Source of the DNA: Rhodothermales bacterium
GTDB taxonomy: Bacteria; Bacteroidota; Rhodothermia; Rhodothermales; UBA10348
DNA length: 64,000 bases
NCBI GenBank assembly: GCA_040221055.1
Contig: JAVJVN010000018.1
Span: 62,001 to 126,000, forward strand
Direction of reading: 5' to 3'
Positions 1-8,835 of the stretch are shown piece after piece. Within the stretch, counting starts at the first letter, position 1, and each line of letters begins with the position of its first letter. The notes beneath the pieces are model-generated. The model had not been told where the DNA came from. It saw only the letters and a list, made by a program, of their open reading frames with translations, and did not search any database. The translations under genes were made by a program, and so were the position numbers.

Positions 1-84
1 TTTTACCTGGTGGCCGGTCAACACCAGCAAAAGAACGGGGAGCAGCCAGGCAATCCGGGCGACACGTCGGGACGCAGAAGTCAT
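1..84 (-). CDS. 5' fragment of an exported protein
   Basis: Only the first 28 codons are in the window; the gene continues beyond base 1. The start ATG is at 84-82. The peptide begins MTSASRRVARIAWLLPVLLL, that is, a positively charged N-terminus followed by a hydrophobic stretch, which looks like a signal peptide or membrane anchor. It lies 97 bp downstream of the HNH gene on the same strand. The 97-bp gap shows no clear signal. Function cannot be assigned from this fragment. Confidence 0.55.
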   Translation of the reverse strand, partial: MTSASRRVARIAWLLPVLLLVLTGHQVK

Positions 85-181
85 GGTTCAGAACGGTATG
101 GATGAGCCGCAATCCCACCGGTCAACCGGTGCCCGACCGGACGGTTCGTGGACCGGAGTGAAATTGACAGGAATCCGGGTA

Positions 182-706
182 TCACGACAGGAACAGGTAG
201 GGTTTCCAGGAATCGTCCACGAGGCCAACGTAATCCCGGATGTACATGACATAGCTCGGCCGGAAGGGTGTGCGTGCCAATGAGATACCGGCTTCTTTCG
301 GTGTCCGGTCCCCCTTCCTGTTGTTGCAGGGCACGCACGCGGCCACCAGGTTTTCCCACGTATCCTTGCCACCGCGGGATCGGGGTACGACGTGATCGAT
401 GGTCAGCTTCTCCCGGCTGCCACAATACTGGCACGTATCGCGATCCCGGCGGAAGACATTCCGACGCGTCAACAGGATACGTTTGTACGGCACGCGCACA
501 TACTGGCGGAGACGGACAATGCTGGGCCACGGGAAATGGGTCGTGGGGCTGCGAACAACCCGGTCACTTTCGCTCGCCACCAGTTCGGCCTTCTGCATCA
601 TGACAAGCACGACGGCGCGTTGCACGCTCGTGACCGTGAGGGCCCGGTAATCCTGGTTCAGGACCAGGACGTGGCCACTGAAGAATGTGGAGCCTGGGAC
701 TTCCAT
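182..706 (-). CDS. HNH endonuclease family protein
   Basis: A 174-residue protein with a C-terminal HNH nuclease fold. The zinc pair C92-C95 (CQYCG) precedes the IDHVVPRSRGG motif with D104 and H105, followed by N119, a second pair C124-C127 and the NNRKGDR segment. These are the metal-binding and catalytic elements of HNH enzymes related to McrA-type nucleases. The N-terminal 80 residues (beginning with a VLNQDYRAL segment) are typical of a widespread chromosomal HNH family in Bacteroidota and Cyanobacteria whose role is not established. There is no methylase or restriction partner nearby, so a classical restriction system is unlikely. It starts 25 bp after the MOSC gene and may be co-transcribed with it. 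Confidence 0.9.
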   Translation of the reverse strand: MEVPGSTFFSGHVLVLNQDYRALTVTSVQRAVVLVMMQKAELVASESDRVVRSPTTHFPWPSIVRLRQYVRVPYKRILLTRRNVFRRDRDTCQYCGSREKLTIDHVVPRSRGGKDTWENLVAACVPCNNRKGDRTPKEAGISLARTPFRPSYVMYIRDYVGLVDDSWKPYLFLS

Positions 707-731
707 GCTCCTGAGTATACGAATTGCCGCA

Positions 732-1535
732 TCAAGCGGAAGGGCTCGCGTCCTTTGTTGACAATACGGTTACCCGGTCCCCCACGGCAATCGTGCCCGC
801 CTTCTCCACGACGGCATTTTCACCGAACAGGACCTTGCTGCCCTGTTTCCTGAGCCGGGCAAGTGTGGTTAGCGGCTCCTTCCCGGCGACACCCGTATCC
901 TGGTCGATGGTGGTCACGACGCATCGGCCGCACGGCTTCACCAAGCGCAGCTCCACGTCCCCGATGGCAATGCGGTCCCAAGCATCTTCCATCCAGGCGT
1001 CGAGCGTATGGATCACAATGCTCGGCCGGAAGCGATTCATGGGAATGTCCAATCCGAGCGACTGCAGGGACCCCGTCGTGGTCACCAGTACGGGGTAACC
1101 ATCCGTGAAACGCGTCCCGTGGCCCTCGCTTGCATAGACCGGATCCACCTGGCGGTGCGTGGTTGGTGGCATCCAGAACAGGCGGAATGTGCGACCCAAT
1201 CGCTCGGAAAGCCAGCTGTTTGCCTCTTCGTCCGCCGGGATGGCTTCCACGATGTCGTTCCACACGCGCACGGGTTCCAACGGGCCCGTGGGCTGCGGCA
1301 CCGTATGATGCTCGCCTCGCCACACCAACTCGAGTGAGTCACCCGTCTTGTGATGCGCCGTCAGGCCCGTCAAATCGGGCACCGAACGCTGCGACACGAA
1401 TGTGCCGTCCGCATCCACCAACATCCAGGCGCGATCACCCTCCAGTCCCCTCGACTGGACACGGACCGTATCCAAATCGACGGCGCGAGCCCCCTTCAAC
1501 GGGTAAATATGGAGCGATACAACTCGGGATTCCAT
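732..1535 (-). CDS. MOSC domain protein
   Basis: A 267-residue protein with an N-terminal MOSC beta-barrel domain (LHIYPLKGARAVDLDTV, then GLEGDRAWMLVD) and a C-terminal MOSC domain. MOSC proteins act on molybdenum-cofactor-bound sulfur; YcbX and mARC relatives reduce N-hydroxylated compounds. The conserved cysteine region is visible in KPCGRCVVTTIDQDTG, matching the YcbX/mARC-type cysteine that coordinates Mo. It has no ferredoxin domain, so it is shorter than YcbX. No molybdopterin genes are nearby. Substrate is not predictable from sequence. Confidence 0.9.
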   Translation of the reverse strand: MESRVVSLHIYPLKGARAVDLDTVRVQSRGLEGDRAWMLVDADGTFVSQRSVPDLTGLTAHHKTGDSLELVWRGEHHTVPQPTGPLEPVRVWNDIVEAIPADEEANSWLSERLGRTFRLFWMPPTTHRQVDPVYASEGHGTRFTDGYPVLVTTTGSLQSLGLDIPMNRFRPSIVIHTLDAWMEDAWDRIAIGDVELRLVKPCGRCVVTTIDQDTGVAGKEPLTTLARLRKQGSKVLFGENAVVEKAGTIAVGDRVTVLSTKDASPSA

Positions 1536-1559
1536 CGGAGGACAGGTTCGGGTGGCGTT

Positions 1560-2516
1560 CTACAATTGTCCGAGACCGGTATTCAGGGTACGAATGGCCC
1601 GCGACAGGAACACCCCGACCGACCGATAGAACTCCGGCGTGATCTGGTCGAAATCATCGGACGGGCGGTGATATCCGTCATGATCCTCCACGCCGAAATA
1701 CACGAACGGGATGCCGGCGGCGTGGAATGGCCCGTGATCGCTGGACATCGTCCAGTCGTCGCTGCCGGTACCGGGCTCATCGTGGCCGTATAGCAACGTA
1801 ACGCCCTCCGGAACGGCGACCATCTCCAGAAGGGGCCGGACGCTCGGCCAATGCCGCGTGCCCGACGCGTACAGTTCACCGGCCTCGCTTCGGCTGACCA
1901 TGTCCAGATTCACATTCAGGGCGATGGTCCCCGATCCACACGGGGATTCCACGAACGCCCGCGCTCCGTTCAGTCCGCCTTCCTCGAAGTCGAACAGTGC
2001 GAAGACGATGGTGTGTTCGGGAGGATGCGCTGCGAAATACCGGGCGAGTTCCAACACGGCTGCCGTTCCCGATGCGTTGTCGTCGGCCCCGTTGTAGATC
2101 TCGCCATCCCGGATGCCGAGATGGTCATAGTGGGCCGAGACGACCATCCGGATGTCTGACCCCGATGTCCCGGGCACCTGAGCGAGCACATTCACGATCG
2201 GCTGATTGTCCCGACGGGCGGCGACAGCCGGGTGCTCCCAGGCACCGTCGTCCGAACACGGCACGGCCCCGGTTTCCTCAAGTACGCCTACCAGGTACGC
2301 CCGTGTCCGCTCGGCGGCCGGGGTTCCGGTCTTTCGCCCTTCATACGCGTCGGACGACAACACTTCCACGTGCTGCAGCATGCGGTCCGTGTCCATCTCG
2401 GCGGGCGGCGGTGCAGGCTGTGAACACGCGGCCGACAACGGCAGAAGCACGAGCGTGAGCAGCACCGGAGAAACGCGTGACCGGAAGGCGACGCACGGAT
2501 GAAAAGGGAAACGCAT
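1560..2516 (-). CDS. M28 family zinc peptidase, lipoprotein
   Basis: A 318-residue aminopeptidase-like enzyme of MEROPS family M28. I chose the ATG at 2516 because it gives a compact lipoprotein signal ending in LSAAC (Cys31); an ATG nine codons upstream (2543) is possible. The two-zinc site is complete: H129 (SAHYDHLG), D145 (GADDNASG), E178/E179 (DFEEGG), D205 (NLDM) and H283 (YHRPSDDFD). The lipobox predicts attachment to the periplasmic or outer membrane, where it would trim peptides. It is divergent from psuG, the two starts being 123 bp apart. Confidence 0.92.
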   Translation of the reverse strand: MRFPFHPCVAFRSRVSPVLLTLVLLPLSAACSQPAPPPAEMDTDRMLQHVEVLSSDAYEGRKTGTPAAERTRAYLVGVLEETGAVPCSDDGAWEHPAVAARRDNQPIVNVLAQVPGTSGSDIRMVVSAHYDHLGIRDGEIYNGADDNASGTAAVLELARYFAAHPPEHTIVFALFDFEEGGLNGARAFVESPCGSGTIALNVNLDMVSRSEAGELYASGTRHWPSVRPLLEMVAVPEGVTLLYGHDEPGTGSDDWTMSSDHGPFHAAGIPFVYFGVEDHDGYHRPSDDFDQITPEFYRSVGVFLSRAIRTLNTGLGQL

Positions 2517-2639
2517 GGAAGGCGGATTGGGATGATGCGGCATCCGGTTGGATGCGCGCAGGAATGTAATGTGCGTCGTAAGATACGCTTCTCCATTCTA
2601 CGAACGATCCAGGCTGGACGATCCAGACCGGAATCCTGC

Positions 2640-3554
2640 ATGAACGCTTCCGCCCCCCGTGCCACCGTTGCACTTGAGACCAGTGTCCTGGCGCAGGGGC
2701 TTCCCTGGCCCGCAAACCGCGATCTGATTCACCGGCTGCATGGCGCCGTGACCGCAGTGGGCGCGCGCCCCTGTACGACGGGTTGCCTGGACGGAGAACT
2801 GCGCGCCGATCTGAGCATGGTCGAGGTCTTGTCCTTTTGTCAACCGCCCGACCCGGCCGCTCCACCCATTCGAAAAGTCTCGCTTGCCAATCTGCCCGCG
2901 GTCCTGGCCCGACGCGAGCAGGGCGCCACAACGGTCGCCACCACCATGCTGGCCGCCCACCGGGCAGGTATCCAGGTCGTTGCCACCGGCGGAATCGGCG
3001 GCGTTCATATCCGCAGCAGCGAGCGCGAACCGCTCGATGAAAGCGGCGACCTCATGGCGCTGTCCCGCATTCCGGTGACCGTCGTCTGTTCCGGGCCGAA
3101 AGCCATCCTGGACGTGGCGGCCACACGCGAAAGACTGGAGACGCTGGGCATCACCTTGATCGGGTACCGGACCGACACATTGCCCGCGTTCTATTGCGGC
3201 CATTCCCCGCACGCAGTGGACGTCCGCTGCGACGATGTAACCCAGGTCGTGGAAATCATTCGCGCCCGGGACCGGATGGCCCTCCCCTCGGCCATCCTTG
3301 TGACCGTTCCCGTTCCGGACTCCCACGCCCTCCCATGGGAGGCCGTCCAGGACGTCGTGCAAACCGCCTTACGCCGGCCTGCAGGGGCCCGCCTGGCACC
3401 GGCCGAGGTTACGCCCTACCTGCTCGGGGCCGTGCGGGATGCGCTGGGAAATCGAGCACTGGACGCGAATATTGCACTTCTGGAGCAGAATGCACGGCTT
3501 GCGGCCGAATTGGGGGTAGCACTGGCCGAGGCGAACCCGGCCAGCCATAGCTAG
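2640..3554 (+). CDS. psuG: Pseudouridine-5'-phosphate glycosidase
   Basis: A 304-residue enzyme that reversibly cleaves pseudouridine 5'-phosphate to uracil and ribose 5-phosphate. The start at 2640 is preferred over an in-frame ATG at 2499 because family members begin close to the ALETSVLAQGLPWPANRDL segment. The conserved core is present: GATTVATTMLAAHRAG, FATGGIGGVH-like VATGGIGGVH, LDESGDLMAL and CSGPKAILD (lysine that forms the sugar adduct). Usually a PsuK kinase is adjacent or fused; none is seen here, so the kinase must be elsewhere or absent. Transcribed divergently from the M28 peptidase. Confidence 0.93.
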   Translation: MNASAPRATVALETSVLAQGLPWPANRDLIHRLHGAVTAVGARPCTTGCLDGELRADLSMVEVLSFCQPPDPAAPPIRKVSLANLPAVLARREQGATTVATTMLAAHRAGIQVVATGGIGGVHIRSSEREPLDESGDLMALSRIPVTVVCSGPKAILDVAATRERLETLGITLIGYRTDTLPAFYCGHSPHAVDVRCDDVTQVVEIIRARDRMALPSAILVTVPVPDSHALPWEAVQDVVQTALRRPAGARLAPAEVTPYLLGAVRDALGNRALDANIALLEQNARLAAELGVALAEANPASHS

Positions 3555-3560
3555 GGGCTG

Positions 3561-4775
3561 TCAACTCTTCGCCCCCTTGAGCCCGCGAACCGCCCGCTCC
3601 TGCAGCAAATTGATATCGTAGGACTGCACCCGGGCCTGCTGCTCCTCGAACCGCTCGAACGCCAGGTCAATCAGCTCCGAAAGCAATTCCCGGAACGGCA
3701 GCCCGGCCGGCTCCCACAGATAGAACGAAAACGATCCGGGGATCGTGTTGATCTCATTGAAATACACGTCGCCCGTCCCGGCGTCCATGAGAAAGTCGAT
3801 GCGGGCTACACCGGCACTGTCCAGCGCCGTGAACGCCTGCACGGCGAGCCCACGGATGCGCTCCGCCACGTGCGCTTCGAGCGGAGCCGGGATGAGCCGA
3901 TCCAGGGAGGCCATCCCCGACGACTTGCCCGCCGAGCGCTGGTATTTGTCCTTGAAGGACAGGAACGCATCGGCCGCGACCGGCTCTTCGAGTACGGAAA
4001 CCCGGCACGTTGCCCCACGGCCGAGCACCGACGCATTGATTTCCCGGAGGTTGGGTACACACTGTTCAATGAGGGCACGGGAGTCGTAGCGGAACGCATC
4101 CTCCATTGCGGCCTCCAGTTCTTCGGCCGTCGTCACCTTGGCGATTCCGATGGAAGAGCCCAGCCGGACCGGCTTCACGATCAGCGGCATGCCAAGCGCA
4201 TCCTGTATCATCTTCAGGAATGTATCCTCGTGTCCGCGCCATTCGTTCTCGGCAACCACCTGCCAGGGCACGACCGGTACCCCATCCAGCTGGCACAGGG
4301 TCTTGGCCACCACCTTGTCCATGCCCGCAGCGGACGACAACACCCCGCTTCCGGTGTACGGAACGCCGAGCATCTCACACATTCCCTGGACGCCCCCGTT
4401 CTCGCCGCTGCCCCCATGGAACGCCACGAAGACCACATCCAGGACTACGGGCTCCGCGCGTCCCAGCAATGGGCCATGCACCGGCACGAGGCGCGCCGTC
4501 TGTCCCGTACCGGGGGCAAGCGCCACCTCGGTCGCATCGGCCACCAGGGATGCCAGGTCCTGATACCGTTCCAATTCCAAAAGGTGATTTCCGGCGTACC
4601 ATTGTCCTTGCTTGGAAACATACACCGGGACGGGGACGAACCGATCCCCATCCAGTGCGGAAGCTGCCTGGAGTGCAGAGATGACCGAGACTTCATGCTC
4701 CGGTGACTGCCCGCCGAACCATACGCCGACGCGGGTTTTCCGGGACAATTCCGGGGAGGCTTGGAGTGAGTTCAT
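3561..4775 (-). CDS. ddl: D-alanine--D-alanine ligase
   Basis: A 404-residue ATP-grasp ligase that makes the D-Ala-D-Ala dipeptide for peptidoglycan. The start at 4775 is chosen because GVWFGGQSPEHEVSVIS, the N-terminal family signature, follows closely; a longer ORF would run into the divergent phosphoesterase gene. ATP-grasp elements include LIVKPVRLGSSIGI and the metal-binding FNEINTIPGS. The omega-loop region reads KDKYQRSAGKSSGMASLDR and differs from the usual Ddl pattern (see findings). An alanine racemase gene lies 2.2 kb away, consistent with a cell-wall role. Confidence 0.92.
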   Translation of the reverse strand: MNSLQASPELSRKTRVGVWFGGQSPEHEVSVISALQAASALDGDRFVPVPVYVSKQGQWYAGNHLLELERYQDLASLVADATEVALAPGTGQTARLVPVHGPLLGRAEPVVLDVVFVAFHGGSGENGGVQGMCEMLGVPYTGSGVLSSAAGMDKVVAKTLCQLDGVPVVPWQVVAENEWRGHEDTFLKMIQDALGMPLIVKPVRLGSSIGIAKVTTAEELEAAMEDAFRYDSRALIEQCVPNLREINASVLGRGATCRVSVLEEPVAADAFLSFKDKYQRSAGKSSGMASLDRLIPAPLEAHVAERIRGLAVQAFTALDSAGVARIDFLMDAGTGDVYFNEINTIPGSFSFYLWEPAGLPFRELLSELIDLAFERFEEQQARVQSYDINLLQERAVRGLKGAKS

Positions 4776-4827
4776 GCCCGAAAATACAACCGGCGAACAG
4801 ACAGCGCCCAACGGGCGTAGAGGCGAC

Positions 4828-5535
4828 ATGCAAATCGCGCTCCTCTCCGATATCCACAGCAACTTGCCCGCCCTGGAGGCGGTCCTGACGCATATCCGCG
4901 CCCAATCCTGGTCCGTCGACCGGATCTACTGCCTGGGAGACATCGTCGGGTACGGGGCGCAACCCCTGGAATGCGTGGAGCGGATCCGCGAAACGTGTCA
5001 CGGTGTCGTCCTGGGCAACCACGACCTGGCCGTGGCCGACGGAACGGGCGAAATGTATCTTCCGCGGGACGGCCAGGCGGCAGCCCAGCACAATCGGGCC
5101 GTGCTCCCGACCGAGGCCCGCACCTGGCTCCGCGACCTGCCCATGACCGTGGCCGATGACGTAGCAACGTTCGTTCACGCTACCCCCCTGGACCCCGAGC
5201 GCTGGCTGCGCATGGAGTCATTCCACCTGACACAGGCCCAGTTCAGACACTTCGACACCGACCTGTGCTTCACCGGGCATACGCACATGCCCGGCATCCT
5301 GTCGCAGACGTTGGGCGTGTTCCGGATTCGCCCTGGACATCGGTACCTGGTGAACGTGGGAAGTGTCGGCCAGCCCAGGGACGGCGACCCGCGTGCCTGC
5401 GTGGCCTATCTGGATACGGAAACCCTGGACTACCGGCTCGAACGCGTTGCATACAACGTGGACGCCGCGGCGCGGGCCATCAAGGAGGCCGGGTTGCCGC
5501 GCGCGCTGGCCAGTCGGCTCGAACGCGGCACGTAG
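4828..5535 (+). CDS. Metallophosphoesterase, YfcE/MJ0936-like
   Basis: A 235-residue calcineurin-like phosphoesterase. The start at 4828 places the dimetal motif D8-x-H10 (LLSDIHSN) at the N-terminus, as in the family; further ligands are D38 (LGDIVGYG), N64-H65 (GNHD) and the late FTGHTHMP. NVGSVGQPRDGDP is the typical C-terminal motif of the YfcE/DUF2851-like group of single-domain phosphodiesterases. The substrate is unknown. It is divergent from ddl (52 bp between starts) and converges on pyrC with a 6-bp gap. Confidence 0.88.
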   Translation: MQIALLSDIHSNLPALEAVLTHIRAQSWSVDRIYCLGDIVGYGAQPLECVERIRETCHGVVLGNHDLAVADGTGEMYLPRDGQAAAQHNRAVLPTEARTWLRDLPMTVADDVATFVHATPLDPERWLRMESFHLTQAQFRHFDTDLCFTGHTHMPGILSQTLGVFRIRPGHRYLVNVGSVGQPRDGDPRACVAYLDTETLDYRLERVAYNVDAAARAIKEAGLPRALASRLERGT

Positions 5536-5541
5536 GACCGG

Positions 5542-6825
5542 TCAGGCCTTGACGAACTGCCCCTTGTTGTAGATGGCGTGCGCCTTCCCGACCATCTTCG
5601 CGCCCACGAACGGCGTGTTGCGCGACTTGGATTTGATGTCCGCCGACGTGAAAGTCCACTCGGAATCCGCATCGAACACGGTCAGATTGGCGGCTGCGCC
5701 AACTTCAATCACCGGCAGCGGAATCCGCATGATTTCCCGTGGGGCCACCGTGATCTTCCGGACCGCGTCGGCCAGGGACAGCACGCCCGGCCCGATCAGC
5801 TCCCGCCCGATCAGGCCCCAGGCCGTTTCCAGGCCCAGGATCCCGAACGGCGCGGCCTGGAACTCGACTTCCTTCTCGTTCGGGGCATGGGGGGCGTGGT
5901 CCGTGCAGATCGCATCGATGGTCCCGTCCGCCAGACCGGCTTTCATGGCTGCGACGTCGGCGGCCGTCCGGAGCGGCGGATGCATCTTGAAGTGCGTATC
6001 GTAGTCGGATTCCTCCACAGCAGCGTCCGTCAGCGCGAAATGATGCGTGCAGACTTCGGCGGTAATCGGGATGCCACGTGCCTTGGACCGGCGTACGATT
6101 TCCACGGCGCCGGCGGTAGAAATGTGGGCCACGTGGACAGGCCCCCCGGTGAACTCGGCAATCAGGGCGTCGCGGGCGATCATGACTTCCTCGGCCAGGG
6201 CTGGAATGCCCGGCAGGCCGAGTCGCGTGGACACTTCACCCTCATGCATGTGCCCGTGGGGATTCAGCGTGAGGTCCTCCATGTGGTTGATGATGGGACG
6301 ATCCAGCATGGACGCGTACTCCAGGGCATGGCGCATGAGACCGCCGTCCTGCACGGGCGATCCGTCGTCGGAAAAGGCAACCGCCCCTCCCGCCATCATG
6401 TCCGCCATTTCCGCGAGTTCCTTGCCCTCGCGGCGCTTCGAGACGCAGGCAATCGGATGGACATTCACCGGTAGGCGTCGTGATCGTTCGACAATGAATT
6501 CCACGACATCCCGCGTGGCAATGGGCGGGGTCGTATTGGGCATGCAGGCGACGGCCGTGAAGCCTCCGAAGGCGGCGGCGCGGCATCCGGTCTCAATGGT
6601 TTCCTTGTACTCCTGCCCCGGCTCGCGCAAATGCACGTGCATGTCCATCCATCCGATGGAAACGTGCTTTCCTGCCGCATCGAATACCGGCTCGTCCCCG
6701 TCGGGCGACAGCGATCCGAGTTCAGCGATCACACCGTCGCGTATCCGGATGTCCTGGCGGGTGGTCTTGCCGGTGGCGGCGTCGAGTACCTGGCCGCCGA
6801 GGATAAGGAGGTTGGGAGTCTGCAT
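5542..6825 (-). CDS. pyrC: Dihydroorotase
   Basis: A 427-residue amidohydrolase that closes carbamoyl-aspartate to dihydroorotate in pyrimidine synthesis. The start at 6825 is chosen because the N-terminus then reads LLILGGQVLDAATGK, as in class I dihydroorotases. The zinc motif DMHVHLREPG carries H63 and H65; GGFTAVACMPNTTPP and CTDHAPHAPNEK are the other two family signatures. It is divergent from alr with 120 bp between starts. No other pyr genes are nearby. Confidence 0.95.
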   Translation of the reverse strand: MQTPNLLILGGQVLDAATGKTTRQDIRIRDGVIAELGSLSPDGDEPVFDAAGKHVSIGWMDMHVHLREPGQEYKETIETGCRAAAFGGFTAVACMPNTTPPIATRDVVEFIVERSRRLPVNVHPIACVSKRREGKELAEMADMMAGGAVAFSDDGSPVQDGGLMRHALEYASMLDRPIINHMEDLTLNPHGHMHEGEVSTRLGLPGIPALAEEVMIARDALIAEFTGGPVHVAHISTAGAVEIVRRSKARGIPITAEVCTHHFALTDAAVEESDYDTHFKMHPPLRTAADVAAMKAGLADGTIDAICTDHAPHAPNEKEVEFQAAPFGILGLETAWGLIGRELIGPGVLSLADAVRKITVAPREIMRIPLPVIEVGAAANLTVFDADSEWTFTSADIKSKSRNTPFVGAKMVGKAHAIYNKGQFVKA

Positions 6826-6945
6826 GCCGGTTTCGCGAAAGGTGGGCTGGATGATTCCGAAAGGTACGATTCCCGTTCCAGCGAGGGGAGTCCGGTCCGG
6901 CATTCCACGGTTTCTTCAGGAGCATCCCCAGGAGTATCTTCAGGT

Positions 6946-8067
6946 ATGTCCGTCCCTGTCGCCACCATAGCCCGTATCCACGAAGACCGCCTGCGCCGCA
7001 ACGTGCAGCGGCTCCAGGCCCGTCTGGGGCCGGTCGGGCTCATGGGCGTCGTCAAAGCGGACGCCTACGGCCACGGCGCCGTCCGGGTGTCCCGTATCCT
7101 GGAATCGCTGGATGTCCCGTGCCTGGCCGTGGCCACGTTGGCGGAAGCCGTAGCGCTGCGGGAGGCCGGCATCCACGCACCCATCCTGGTCTTCGCACCT
7201 CCCACCGCTGAAGGGGCCGTCCTCTATGCCGCCTTCGACCTCCAGGCCGTGGTCGACGCACCCCGGGCCGCCTCGGCGCTCACGTCTGCCGGTGTCCGCG
7301 GTATTTCCGTGCACGTGAAAGTGGATACCGGAATGGGTCGATACGGCGTGTCCGTTGAACAGGTGCCCGACCTGCTGCGCCTCGTTGAGCAGGCCCCGGG
7401 GCTCCGGCTGGCCGGCCTCTGGTCCCACTTTGCCGATGCCGATACGCCCGGATCACCACAAACCACCCGCCAGATGGCTCGATTCCGGGACCTGCTGGAC
7501 ATGCTGGGCGGACACGCCCCCTGCCCCGTACACCTGGCCAACAGCGGAGCCATCTATACCACGCCCGAAAGCGTCGATCCCCGGCTGGTGGGTTCGGCCC
7601 GCGCGGGCATCGCGCTGTACGGCCTGCTGGACGTGCCGGCCGCGCGGGCCGAACTCGAGCCCGTCATGGAGGTCCTGAGCACCGTCAATGCCGTGCGCCC
7701 GGTGCGGAAGGGAACGACCGTATCGTACGGGGCCCATTGGACGGCTCCCCAGGACACGGTCCTTGCCGTGGTGGGCGCCGGGTATGCCGACGGTATCAGC
7801 CGCATGCTGTCCAACCAGGGCCAGGTCTCCATTGACGGCAAAACCTACGCCATCCGTGGAAACGTATGCATGGACGCCATCGTGGTGGACCTCGGGCCGG
7901 GAAATCCTGACGGCGTTGTGGAAGGGGACACGGTCACGTTGCTCGGCGACCATCCCACGGCCTTCGAGATCGCAGACGCTTGCGGGACAATAACCTATGA
8001 GGTGACCTGCCGGATTTCACATCGGGTTCGCCGAATTGCGTATACTCCCGGACTCGCAAGGGAGTGA
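6946..8067 (+). CDS. alr: Alanine racemase
   Basis: A 373-residue PLP enzyme that supplies D-alanine for peptidoglycan. The start at 6946 puts the PLP-binding lysine at K37 in VVKADAYGHG, the expected position. The catalytic tyrosine is Y280 in GAGYADG, and the CMD motif follows (GNVCMDAIVVD). Its length fits the stand-alone Alr family (no MurF fusion, as occurs in some Bacteroidota). The response-regulator gene starts 55 bp downstream. Confidence 0.95.
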   Translation: MSVPVATIARIHEDRLRRNVQRLQARLGPVGLMGVVKADAYGHGAVRVSRILESLDVPCLAVATLAEAVALREAGIHAPILVFAPPTAEGAVLYAAFDLQAVVDAPRAASALTSAGVRGISVHVKVDTGMGRYGVSVEQVPDLLRLVEQAPGLRLAGLWSHFADADTPGSPQTTRQMARFRDLLDMLGGHAPCPVHLANSGAIYTTPESVDPRLVGSARAGIALYGLLDVPAARAELEPVMEVLSTVNAVRPVRKGTTVSYGAHWTAPQDTVLAVVGAGYADGISRMLSNQGQVSIDGKTYAIRGNVCMDAIVVDLGPGNPDGVVEGDTVTLLGDHPTAFEIADACGTITYEVTCRISHRVRRIAYTPGLARE

Positions 8068-8121
8068 ACCTTTTGGTTCGTATATTCATCGGTAACGCCC
8101 AAACCCAATACCCGATTGATC

Positions 8122-8832
8122 ATGGCCAGCACTTTCGATCCTTCCCAGTTGCATGTCCTGTTGGTCGACGACGAAGAAGACGTTGTCGAAATCGTATCCC
8201 ATTTCCTTTCCGGAGAGGGATTCAACGTCCACAAGGCGTACTCCGGCAGCGAAGCCCTGGAAAAGGCCACACCCGAGATTGACCTGATCGTGCTGGACAT
8301 CATGCTGCCCGAGATGGACGGATATGAAGTCTGCCGCAAGCTCCGCAGCCGCGTCGAAACAGAAACCATCCCGATCATTTTCCTCTCGGCAAAGGACGAG
8401 GAAGACGATCAGATCAAGGGGCTCATGCTGGGTGCCGATGCGTATCTGACGAAACCCGTGTCGCCCCAGGTCATCGTGGCGCACGTCAAGGCGGTGCTCC
8501 GCCGATCGGGCATCGAAGAAAGCCGGACGCTCCAGGTCAAGAACCTGACCATCTATGAGGATGAATACCGGGCGTCATTGGATGGCAAGGATCTGGGTTT
8601 GACCCTCACGGAATTCGAACTCGTCCGCTACCTGGTCCGTCACCCCCGCAAGGCCTTCACACGGCAGCAACTCCTGGAAACCATCTGGAAAGACGCCATG
8701 ATGGTCACGGAACGCACGGTGGATGCCCATATCAAGAACCTCCGGGAAAAACTCGGCTCGTTTGCCCAACACATCCAGACCGTTCGCGGTGTTGGCTACC
8801 GGTTCGTGGAAGAAGGCGGCGGCGAGGAATAA
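8122..8832 (+). CDS. OmpR/PhoB-type response regulator
   Basis: A 236-residue two-component regulator. The receiver domain has the acidic pocket VDDEED (residues 15-20), phospho-acceptor D59 (IVLDIMLPEMDG), T/S near 87 and K near 109 (LTKPVSP). The C-terminal winged helix (about 130-232) ends with TVRGVGYRF. The ATG at 8122 is preferred over a TTG two codons upstream. The histidine kinase gene begins 3 bp after its stop, so they form one unit. Target genes are not evident. Confidence 0.94.
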   Translation: MASTFDPSQLHVLLVDDEEDVVEIVSHFLSGEGFNVHKAYSGSEALEKATPEIDLIVLDIMLPEMDGYEVCRKLRSRVETETIPIIFLSAKDEEDDQIKGLMLGADAYLTKPVSPQVIVAHVKAVLRRSGIEESRTLQVKNLTIYEDEYRASLDGKDLGLTLTEFELVRYLVRHPRKAFTRQQLLETIWKDAMMVTERTVDAHIKNLREKLGSFAQHIQTVRGVGYRFVEEGGGEE

Positions 8833-8835
8833 GGC

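Noticed and set aside
182-706. HNH gene as part of a restriction or anti-phage system
   Set aside because: No methyltransferase, helicase or other defence gene lies beside it, and the family is common in ordinary chromosomal positions.
8044-8065. ACTCCC/GGGAGT hairpin at the end of alr followed by CCTTTT
   Set aside because: Only 6 bp with a 10-base loop and partly within the coding sequence; too weak to call a terminator.
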